From positions 1 to 62,248 of the forward strand of contig WGFM01000016.1 of assembly GCA_015492245.1 (NCBI GenBank): a stretch of 62,248 bases of DNA. The letters are read 5' to 3'. The translations under genes were made by a program, and so were the position numbers. The DNA is from Deltaproteobacteria bacterium (lineage in GTDB: Bacteria; Desulfobacterota; GWC2-55-46; DRQE01). The notes beneath the pieces are model-generated. The model was not told where the DNA came from. It made no database searches and worked only from the letters and a program-made list of their open reading frames with translations. Numbering within the stretch: position 1 is the stretch's first letter; the number at the start of each line of letters is the position of its first letter. This document shows, one piece after another, positions 1 to 6,779 of the stretch.

Positions 1-678
1 ACCAATGTCTGCGCACAACTCACAACGATGCTATGACAGTCCTTGGTGCTTTTATCATTGTAACCGACCAATGTCTGCGCACAACTCACAACCCCACTGG
101 GCACGCTGAGCCTTCTCAATCTATTGTAACCGACCAATGTCTGCGCACAACTCACAACAGAGACGATAAAAAGTTCGAAAAGTTTAAAATTGTAACCGAC
201 CAATGTCTGCGCACAACTCACAACAGTCTTTCCATTAGGGTGTCTATAACTTTATTGTAACCGACCAATGTCTGCGCACAACTCACAACTAATCTTATCT
301 TCATACTTCAAACCCCGTTAATTGTAACCGACCAATGTCTGCGCACAACTCACAACCATTTTCCACCTCCTGTTTTTTTCTCAACATTGTAACCGACCAA
401 TGTCTGCGCACAACTCACAACGCCCTCAATGTAAACTGTATCACCCTTGTGTATTGTAACCGACCAATGTCTGCGCACAACTCACAACTGAAAAAAGCAA
501 ACTACCCCACAGGGATTATTGTAACCGACCAATGTCTGCGCACAACTCACAACAAGAGGGGGTGTTGTCGACCGCCCAACTATATTGTAACCGACCAATG
601 TCTGCGCACAACTCACAACTTTACCTCCTGTGGTTTAATTAAGGTTTTATTGTAACCGACCAATGTCTGCGCACAACT
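1..678 (-). CRISPR. CRISPR array, type II-like (II-C-like) repeats, truncated at the window edge
   Basis: Nine complete identical 36-bp repeats start at 57, 123, 189, 254, 321, 386, 453, 518 and 584. A tenth is cut by the window start (1-26) and an eleventh (649-678) loses its last six bases. Ten spacers are 29-31 bp. On the plus strand the repeat begins ATTGTAACC and ends CTCACAAC. Its complement begins GTTGTGAG and ends GGTTACAAT, the terminal pattern of type II-C repeats such as those of Neisseria, and 36-bp repeats with 30-bp spacers are the usual type II geometry. By analogy crRNA would read on the minus strand. The terminal TACAAT resembles a -10 element, so each repeat may carry a promoter. 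The degenerate repeat at the right suggests that spacers are acquired at the left end, outside the window. No cas gene or tracrRNA is visible. The array itself is certain; the subtype is inferred from the repeat only. Confidence 0.96.
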
Positions 679-729
679 GGTAATCCAGTAAATTTATGTC
701 AAAGAGCCAGTATGCCTTTACAAAAAATC

Positions 730-806
730 TGGGGTGGGCGAGGGGATTCGAACCCCCGACCCCTGGAGCCACAGTCCAGTGCTCTAACCACTGAGCTACG
801 CCCACC
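730..806 (-). tRNA. tRNA-His (GTG)
   Basis: The minus strand folds as a full cloverleaf. The anticodon stem CTGGA/TCCAG closes the loop CTGTGGC with anticodon GTG. The extra 5' G (position -1) facing C73 is the tRNA-His identity feature. The T-loop TTCGAAT is present and CCA is encoded. A run of T residues follows the CCA directly and could help end transcription of the His-Arg-Pro group. It is the last of three tightly spaced tRNA genes read from right to left. Confidence 0.97.
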
Positions 807-812
807 ATCCCA

Positions 813-888
<76 letters not shown>

Positions 889-940
889 ATGAAAACATAA
901 TCACTCATATTACCACCACAGGTAGATAAAGTCAAAAAAA

Positions 941-1017
<77 letters not shown>

Positions 1018-1131
1018 CCCCGCAAAATCGTCTTGTATAATATAATTATAACAGCCAGAAATGACCGATTAAATACAAATTATAAGATACTGGCTCGATA
1101 TTTGCAACCTGAAAAAAACTGATAAATCTCG

Positions 1132-1178
1132 TTGACCATAAAAAACTCTGGAGTATAATTTTTTAAGAAGCTTCTTAA
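1132..1178 (+). promoter_or_regulatory. Sigma-70-type promoter with a 16-bp palindrome at the start site
   Basis: TTGACC at 1132-1137 and a perfect TATAAT at 1154-1159 are separated by 16 bp. A perfect 16-bp palindrome, TTAAGAAGCTTCTTAA, occupies 1163-1178 and covers the predicted transcription start. This is the position expected for a repressor operator. The promoter drives the small [2Fe-2S] ferredoxin gene, whose ribosome site (CAGGGAGG) ends about 10 bases before its ATG. The operator role is inference. Confidence 0.75.
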
Positions 1179-1212
1179 GAGAACACATTATCTACAGGGA
1201 GGTAACAGCATC

Positions 1213-1539
1213 ATGCCAAAACCAGAACGCTTTGTGTTCCTGTGCACCAACCAGCGCCCGCCAGGACATCCGAGAGGCTCCTGTGGACAGAAAGGCTCGA
1301 GAGAGGTTGTAGCAATGTTCGACAAACTCTTTCAGGAGAAAGACCTCTACGGCAGGATCCGGCTCGTTCCAACAGGCTGCCTTGGTCCGTGCATGGAGGG
1401 ACCTGTGGTGGCAGTGTATCCCGATGATGTGTGGTACAGGGAGCTAACCCCCGAGGATGTGGAAGAGATAGTAAACCAGCACCTTATAGAGGGTAGCCCT
1501 GTTGAGAGGCTCCTGCTCACCGAACAGGACTGGGATTGA
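1213..1539 (+). CDS. Thioredoxin-like [2Fe-2S] ferredoxin domain protein
   Basis: A 108-residue soluble protein of the thioredoxin-fold [2Fe-2S] ferredoxin family, related to the NuoE C-terminal domain and the stand-alone (2Fe-2S) ferredoxins. Four cysteines at 11, 24, 56 and 60 fit the cluster pattern, within the motifs CTNQRPPGHPRGSC and GCLGPC. It probably carries single electrons in the cytoplasm; the partner is unknown. The gene stands alone, has its own promoter and a palindromic site, and converges on the Mut7-C gene with only 3 bp between stop codons. The start at 1213 follows a GGGAGG ribosome site. Confidence 0.9.
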   Translation: MPKPERFVFLCTNQRPPGHPRGSCGQKGSREVVAMFDKLFQEKDLYGRIRLVPTGCLGPCMEGPVVAVYPDDVWYRELTPEDVEEIVNQHLIEGSPVERLLLTEQDWD

Positions 1540-1542
1540 AGA

Positions 1543-2016
1543 CTACATTGCATCCTCACCGAGTATGGCTCTAAGTCTTTTTACCATCTCTTCCCTGTGG
1601 GTTCCTGCCCAGTATATTCGCCCACAGGAGGGACACTGGCTGAATGCCCTCTGGGTTCTGTGCACATAGGGGGGCACCCTGCCCTCTACCCCCTCCTTTT
1701 CCACCCTCTCGAGCAGGGTGTTACACCTTAAACATCTTTTAAGGAACCCACCCTTTTCGAGCCCAAAAAGGCGGACCACCTGGCGAAGCTGGTCTTCCAG
1801 ATGATCACCCTCTATGAAGATCACCCTGCCCCTGAGCCTGCGCCGTCTGACAAGAAGGGTGTCTCTTGTAAGGAGTATTCTGTCTTCCTCAAGGGTTCTT
1901 TCAACGAGTTCGGCATCATCGATACGGTTATAGTATTCCACATCGAACCCTGCTATTCTCATCCACAGGGCGAGTCTTCCCAGCATGGTATCAGCTATAA
2001 GACGCACCTTGCCCAC
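1543..2016 (-). CDS. Mut7-C (DUF82) RNase-domain protein with zinc ribbon
   Basis: About 157 residues. The N-terminal half matches the PIN-like Mut7-C domain, with IADTMLGRLA around residues 7-16, D9, and TRDTLL at 50-55 as acidic-site candidates. The C-terminal half is a zinc ribbon with C95, C98, C128 and C131 (CLRC and CPSC). The family is predicted to be a ribonuclease, but its substrate is unknown. The start is taken as GTG at 2016, five bases after the transporter stop, because an in-frame extension further upstream would run through the transporter gene and shows no family similarity. It is the last gene of the minus-strand run from radA. Confidence 0.82.
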   Translation of the reverse strand: MGKVRLIADTMLGRLALWMRIAGFDVEYYNRIDDAELVERTLEEDRILLTRDTLLVRRRRLRGRVIFIEGDHLEDQLRQVVRLFGLEKGGFLKRCLRCNTLLERVEKEGVEGRVPPYVHRTQRAFSQCPSCGRIYWAGTHREEMVKRLRAILGEDAM

Positions 2017-2021
2017 AGCCC

Positions 2022-3536
2022 TTACACCCAGCCAAACAGGTAGGACATGCCCATGACCCCGAAGAGTATTATGAAGAACCCGCCTATATCGAACAATATG
2101 CCCTTTCTCACCATGGACAGTATTGGCACCATGCCAGAACCATAGACTATGGCATTTGGCGGGGTTGACACAGGAAGCATGAAGCCAAAACTTGCACCAA
2201 GACATGCCCCGAGTGCCGGAGGCAGAGCCGGTATGTCCATGCTCTGGGCTATGGCTATCATAAGTGGTATGACCATATTGGCAGAGGCCGTGTTGGAGGT
2301 GGTCTCGCTTAGTATTATGGCAAAGATAATGCCCATGGCCGTAAGCCCCCATACATCCGAGACCCCTGAAAAGGCTGTGAGCCAGCGGCCGAAGTTTTCG
2401 GCAAGCCCTGTGGAGAACATGAGCCTGCCAAGGCTTAAGCCCCCGCCGAAAAGCACTATGGTGCCCCAGTCTATACCGGTTGCCTGTTGCCATGTCATGG
2501 TAAAGCGTCCCTTTTTCAAAGAGACTGGCAACACAAACAATAGCACCGCACCACCAAGGGCCACCACCCCGGCATTGAGCCGTGCCGATAGAAGCTCACT
2601 TAGAGGATGCCCCTTGCCAAGCACAATGCCCACAATGCTCGGAAGTATCCACAGGGTTACTGTTAGTGAGAATGCTATTGCAGTGTTTATCTCGCCCCGT
2701 GTCCAGCCACCAAGCAGGGCACGGTTTTTCTCTATATAACCCCCTATATCGAGCCTTATCCTGCCATAACCACCCATGGGGCCAAGAAGAAGGAAGAGAA
2801 AGACAAACATAACCAGTGTAATTGGTATGGCAAAGCCCATCCACTCGAAAAAGCCTATCTTCACACCCAGGAGGGTGTCTATCATCCCTATGCCTATAAG
2901 GTTAGGGGGTGTGCCAACAGGTGTTGCGATGCCACCAACAGAGGCACCATAGGCTATCATGAGCATCATCATGGTGGAAAAGCGGTTGAAGTTGAACCCC
3001 TCTTTTCTTTGCTGTGCATCATCCATGGCAGAGAGTATGCCCATGGCTATGGGCAGCATCATGGCGGTAGAGGCCGTGTTACTCACCCACATGGAGGTGC
3101 CTGCCGCTATGAGGCCGAAGGCGAACAGAAGCCCCATGGGGTTGCGCTCAAAGAAGCCTACAGAGAGGATGGCAAGGGAGAAGCGTTTGTCCAGCCCATG
3201 CAGTGTTATGGCCTCTGCAAGGATGAAGCTGCCGATAAAGAGGAAGACCAGCGGGTGGGCAAAGGGGGAGAAGACCTCCTTTGCCGGGGCCACCCCCAGC
3301 ACTATGTTGAGCACGGCCCCGAGAAGGGCCGTTGCAGGCAAGGGGATCGCCTCTGTAAGCCAGAAGATGAGCACAAGCCCTATAACACACAGAAGCATGT
3401 GGGCCTCGTGGCTCAGTGAAGGAAAAGGGATGAAATAGAGGATTGCAAAGACCACAGGACCTGTGATGAGCCCTGTGGTCTTTCTCCAGCGTTCAAAGCG
3501 TTCCTCCGCAGCGGATATGACCTCTCTCGGTTCCAT
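2022..3536 (-). CDS. DASS/SLC13-family sodium:anion (dicarboxylate) symporter
   Basis: A 504-residue inner-membrane protein with about 11 hydrophobic segments. It shows both halves of the divalent anion:sodium symporter fold: SNT motifs at about residues 152-154 and again near 430, and TPPN motifs in VGTPPNLIG (near 208) and VSTPPNAIVYGSG (near 467). In characterised relatives SNT residues bind substrate and sodium. The likely cargo is a C4-dicarboxylate, citrate or sulfate; the sequence does not decide which. The gene starts 9 bp after the phosphofructokinase stop and ends 5 bp before the Mut7-C start, so it is probably translated from the same transcript. Confidence 0.93.
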   Translation of the reverse strand: MEPREVISAAEERFERWRKTTGLITGPVVFAILYFIPFPSLSHEAHMLLCVIGLVLIFWLTEAIPLPATALLGAVLNIVLGVAPAKEVFSPFAHPLVFLFIGSFILAEAITLHGLDKRFSLAILSVGFFERNPMGLLFAFGLIAAGTSMWVSNTASTAMMLPIAMGILSAMDDAQQRKEGFNFNRFSTMMMLMIAYGASVGGIATPVGTPPNLIGIGMIDTLLGVKIGFFEWMGFAIPITLVMFVFLFLLLGPMGGYGRIRLDIGGYIEKNRALLGGWTRGEINTAIAFSLTVTLWILPSIVGIVLGKGHPLSELLSARLNAGVVALGGAVLLFVLPVSLKKGRFTMTWQQATGIDWGTIVLFGGGLSLGRLMFSTGLAENFGRWLTAFSGVSDVWGLTAMGIIFAIILSETTSNTASANMVIPLMIAIAQSMDIPALPPALGACLGASFGFMLPVSTPPNAIVYGSGMVPILSMVRKGILFDIGGFFIILFGVMGMSYLFGWV

Positions 3537-3545
3537 AGGGACGGT

Positions 3546-4574
3546 TTAGCCGAAGAATATGCTCGCTATCCTGTAGAGTTCTTCATCAACGGTCTTGATC
3601 TCACCTGTGGCCTCTTCAAGGGATACATCCACTATACTGTTTCCCCTGAGTGCAACCATCCTGCCGAACTTTCTCTCATGCGCAAGCTCTACTGCCCTCA
3701 CACCATAGCGTGTGGCCAGTATACGATCAAAGGCGGTGGGTGAGCCACCCCTTTGAAGATGGCCGAGCACCACATGGCGGGTCTCGATACCTGTTCTTGC
3801 CTCTATCTCTTTTGCAAGAAACTCTCCCACCCCGCCGAGCCGTACATGGCCGAATGCATCGAGCTCTGTGTCCTTCGTTATCATGCCACCCACTTCTTCA
3901 GGATAGGCACCTTCGGCGACCACTATTATACTGAAGTTCTTGCCTTCGTTCCTCCTTTTTCTCACCACACTGCACACCACATCCATGTCAAAGGGTTTTT
4001 CAGGAATCAGTATGTGGTCTGCACCTCCTGCAAGGCCACCGTATATGGCTATCCAGCCTGCATGTCTTCCCATCACCTCTACCACCATCACCCTGTGGTG
4101 CGCCTCGGTGGTGGTATGAAGCCTGTCGAGAGCCTCTGTAACTATACTTACCGCGGTATCGAACCCAAAGGTAAAGTCCGTTGCAGAAAGGTCGTTGTCT
4201 ATGGTCTTTGGCACCCCGATGGTGTTTATGCCCATCTTGTAGAGTCTTGTTGCAACCCCCAGGGTGTCGTCCCCACCTATGGCTATTATGCAATCGAGCC
4301 CGAGTTTTCGTATGTTGGCAGTGAGTTTTTCCGTATCCTCCTTGCCCTTAAGCGGGTTGGTCCTCGATGTGCCAAGGATGGTGCCACCCCTGGGAAGAAG
4401 TCCTGATATGGTCTCCTTGGTAAGGGGGGAGACAGAAAGCTCGAGCAGCCCTTTCCATCCATCCCTTATGCCGCCAAACCTCATGTTCAGCTGCAGCCCC
4501 CTTCTTACCACCGCCCTTATTACAGCGTTGAGCCCCGGACAATCACCACCTCCGGTCAGTACCCCTACGTACAT
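3546..4574 (-). CDS. pfkA: 6-phosphofructokinase, probably pyrophosphate-dependent
   Basis: A 342-residue phosphofructokinase of normal single-domain length, phosphorylating fructose 6-phosphate in glycolysis. Visible motifs are the N-terminal GGGDCPGLN (8-16), GGDDT (100-104), PKTIDND (122-128) with the catalytic Asp126, and MGRHAGW (168-174). ATP enzymes usually carry glycine in place of the second Asp of GGDDT and of the Lys in PKTIDND. Asp and Lys together are the signature of PPi-dependent or mixed group III enzymes, so PPi use, and hence a reversible step, is inferred. The start codon directly abuts the stop codon of the sensor kinase (TAA then ATG), which implies translational coupling. 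Confidence 0.93.
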   Translation of the reverse strand: MYVGVLTGGGDCPGLNAVIRAVVRRGLQLNMRFGGIRDGWKGLLELSVSPLTKETISGLLPRGGTILGTSRTNPLKGKEDTEKLTANIRKLGLDCIIAIGGDDTLGVATRLYKMGINTIGVPKTIDNDLSATDFTFGFDTAVSIVTEALDRLHTTTEAHHRVMVVEVMGRHAGWIAIYGGLAGGADHILIPEKPFDMDVVCSVVRKRRNEGKNFSIIVVAEGAYPEEVGGMITKDTELDAFGHVRLGGVGEFLAKEIEARTGIETRHVVLGHLQRGGSPTAFDRILATRYGVRAVELAHERKFGRMVALRGNSIVDVSLEEATGEIKTVDEELYRIASIFFG

Positions 4575-5999
4575 TTAGTTCACCTCCTTCATTGAATTGT
4601 CTGCAAGGGGAAGGTGTGTGGTAAATGTGGTTCCCTTCCCGACGGTGCTTTCCACCTCTATCTTTCCCCCACAGGTGTTGATGATTTCCTTGCATATGCT
4701 CAACCCCAGACCCACGCCACTTCCACCTGTTCTTGCCTTGTCAACACGGTAGAACCTGTCGAATATGTAGGCAACCTCGTCCTCTGGTATGCCCACCCCG
4801 GTATCACTCACCCTGAGGACTGCCCAGCCATCCTGTGTATCAAGGCTCACCCTTATGGTGCCACCTTTCGGGGTATACTTTATGGCGTTATCCACCAGGT
4901 TGTATACCACCTGTCCCATCCTCACAGGGTCTACGAGTACGGTTACACCCTTCTTGATCTTTACATCCAGTCTGAGCCCCCTGTTATGGACGAGTTTCCT
5001 GAACTGCTCGCATCGTTCTTCCACTATGTGGTCGAAGCTTACAGGCTGTTTTGTGGTTTCTTCTTCCACATCCGTTCTTGCAAGGGTAAGAAGCCCCTTT
5101 ATGACCTCGTTCATCCTGTCTATCTCTTCAAGGATGCTCGTGAGCACCTCTCGAAGTTCTGCCTCATCTGCCCGCGATTTCAGTGCCACCTCTACCTCTC
5201 CCTTCATGATGGTAAGCGGGGTTTTCAGCTCGTGCGAGGCATCGGCGGTGAATTGTTTTATCTGGCGGAAAGACCTCTCGAGGCGAGCTATCATATCGTT
5301 GAATGTGGAGGCGAGGCGTCCCAGTTCATCATCAGGTTTCACAATGGGAAGCCGCTCGTTGAGGTTCTCTGCCGTTATCTTTCTGGCGATACGGGTCATC
5401 TCGTCAACAGGCTTGAGCGCCTTTCCTGCCAGAAACCATCCCACTCCACCAGCTATAATAATCGACAGAACTATGCCGAAACTGAAGAAGTAGATCATGT
5501 AATGAAATATCTCTTCCATGCCCTCGAGACTCGTTGCCACCTGTATGATGGCAACAAGGCCTGTCTCCTTTACCACCACAGGTAGTGTCAGTATCCTTAC
5601 AGGATAGACCCCGAAGGTTCTTACAATCTCATAGGTTCTCTTTCCATTGAGTGCCCGCCTGTAGGCCTTCTCGGTAAGGGGCAGCTCGAGCCCCTCAAGG
5701 GTTGATGACCTTCCCGCCACCCTTCCATCAGGGGTGAGGACCTGTATGTAGTTGCCCCTTATACGGAGGCCGAAGAAACGCTCCAGTATTATGTCGAAGT
5801 TTCTTGGAAGCCTCAGCCTTCCAGGAGGTTCCACAATGGTGTGCACCATGAGACCTGCAACAGAGCTTATCTCCCTGTCTATACGGTTCATGTATATCTT
5901 TGAGAGGGCGTAGAAGAAACTCAGACCAAACAGGATGAGGCTTATGGCAAGGAGCGATGTATACCAGAAGGTAAGCTTTGTGCGGATGGAAAAGGTCAT
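4575..5999 (-). CDS. Orphan membrane sensor histidine kinase (HAMP-HisKA-HATPase)
   Basis: A 474-residue two-component sensor kinase. Domains in order: membrane segment at about 10-32, a periplasmic sensor region at about 40-165, second membrane segment at about 168-192, a HAMP linker, HisKA with phospho-accepting His256 in ASHELKTPL, and a HATPase_c domain with DTGVGIP and GGSGVGLGL. No response regulator is next to it; upstream is an FNR-like regulator with a 12-bp gap and downstream is phosphofructokinase with none. The signal and the partner are unknown. It may act on a regulator encoded elsewhere, possibly the zinc-ribbon receiver protein at 20906-21544, but nothing here shows that. Confidence 0.92.
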   Translation of the reverse strand: MTFSIRTKLTFWYTSLLAISLILFGLSFFYALSKIYMNRIDREISSVAGLMVHTIVEPPGRLRLPRNFDIILERFFGLRIRGNYIQVLTPDGRVAGRSSTLEGLELPLTEKAYRRALNGKRTYEIVRTFGVYPVRILTLPVVVKETGLVAIIQVATSLEGMEEIFHYMIYFFSFGIVLSIIIAGGVGWFLAGKALKPVDEMTRIARKITAENLNERLPIVKPDDELGRLASTFNDMIARLERSFRQIKQFTADASHELKTPLTIMKGEVEVALKSRADEAELREVLTSILEEIDRMNEVIKGLLTLARTDVEEETTKQPVSFDHIVEERCEQFRKLVHNRGLRLDVKIKKGVTVLVDPVRMGQVVYNLVDNAIKYTPKGGTIRVSLDTQDGWAVLRVSDTGVGIPEDEVAYIFDRFYRVDKARTGGSGVGLGLSICKEIINTCGGKIEVESTVGKGTTFTTHLPLADNSMKEVN

Positions 6000-6011
6000 A
6001 AAAGAAAGTTC

Positions 6012-6737
6012 TTAGAGAACCCCTCCTATTTCAGCAAGCCTGTCCATGGAGGTTATTATTATCTCTTTTCGTCTTATCTTTATTATCCCTTCTTCCTTGA
6101 AGCTCTTAAGGAGCCTTATGGAGGTCTCCTGTGTTATGCCCAGAAGCTCTGCGATCTCAAGCCTTGAAAGGGTAAGGTTGAGCCTTATCCCCTCTTCACA
6201 CTCGTCTCCATACTCTGTGGCAAGGGTGTGCAAGAGACTTGCCAGCTTCTCCCTTGCGTTCATTATGCCCAGGCTTCCTATGCGCTCGTATGCCTGATGA
6301 AGCTCCCTGCCCAGGGCTATGAGTATCTTGTTGGCTATGGTGGGTTTCTTACGAAGCACCGAGAAGAAGTCCTCTTTCTTTATGAAGCATACATCTGTGT
6401 CTTCCATGGCTATGGCATTGTTGCCATAGTGTTCATCTTCGTTGAATATCTCAAGGCCAAAGAGTTCTCCGGGTGAACATATCTTTATTATCTGTTCCCT
6501 TCCATCTTTTGCCGTCCTTACAAGCTTGACCCTGCCTGTTCTTACCACATAGAATCCCCTGCACTCATCGCCCTCCATGAATATGATTTCCTTCTTCTTG
6601 AAGGCGTGCATACTGACGACACCCTTGAGTGCATCCAGCTCGCTTTCTGTAAGGGTAGAAAACAATGTGTTATCCTTTATCCTGCACTCACATATACCAC
6701 ATACTGCTTCCTGCATCTTTATAAATCTGTGTGGCAT
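6012..6737 (-). CDS. Crp/Fnr-family transcription regulator with N-terminal cysteines
   Basis: A 241-residue regulator: a cyclic-nucleotide-binding-like beta-roll (about 30-145), a dimer helix and a C-terminal winged helix with LSRLEIAELLGI and the recognition helix QETSIRLL. The recognition helix keeps the E..xR pattern of FNR proteins. Cysteines 13, 16 and 18 at the N-terminus, plus Cys59 in the beta-roll, could ligate an oxygen-sensitive [4Fe-4S] cluster as in FNR. The spacing differs from E. coli FNR, so this is inference. A strong AAGGAGG site precedes the ATG. It lies 42 bp after the GH153-like gene and 12 bp before the kinase, and may control this run and the downstream carbon genes in response to redox state. 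Confidence 0.93.
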   Translation of the reverse strand: MPHRFIKMQEAVCGICECRIKDNTLFSTLTESELDALKGVVSMHAFKKKEIIFMEGDECRGFYVVRTGRVKLVRTAKDGREQIIKICSPGELFGLEIFNEDEHYGNNAIAMEDTDVCFIKKEDFFSVLRKKPTIANKILIALGRELHQAYERIGSLGIMNAREKLASLLHTLATEYGDECEEGIRLNLTLSRLEIAELLGITQETSIRLLKSFKEEGIIKIRRKEIIITSMDRLAEIGGVL

Positions 6738-6779
6738 AGATTTATCCTCCTTAAAGGTTTGCCCCCTGGAAAGAATTTC

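Noticed and set aside
33-655. Short open frames of 60-106 codons across the CRISPR array
   Set aside because: They translate the repeats themselves (recurring IVTDQCLRTTHN) and carry no start or ribosome signal.
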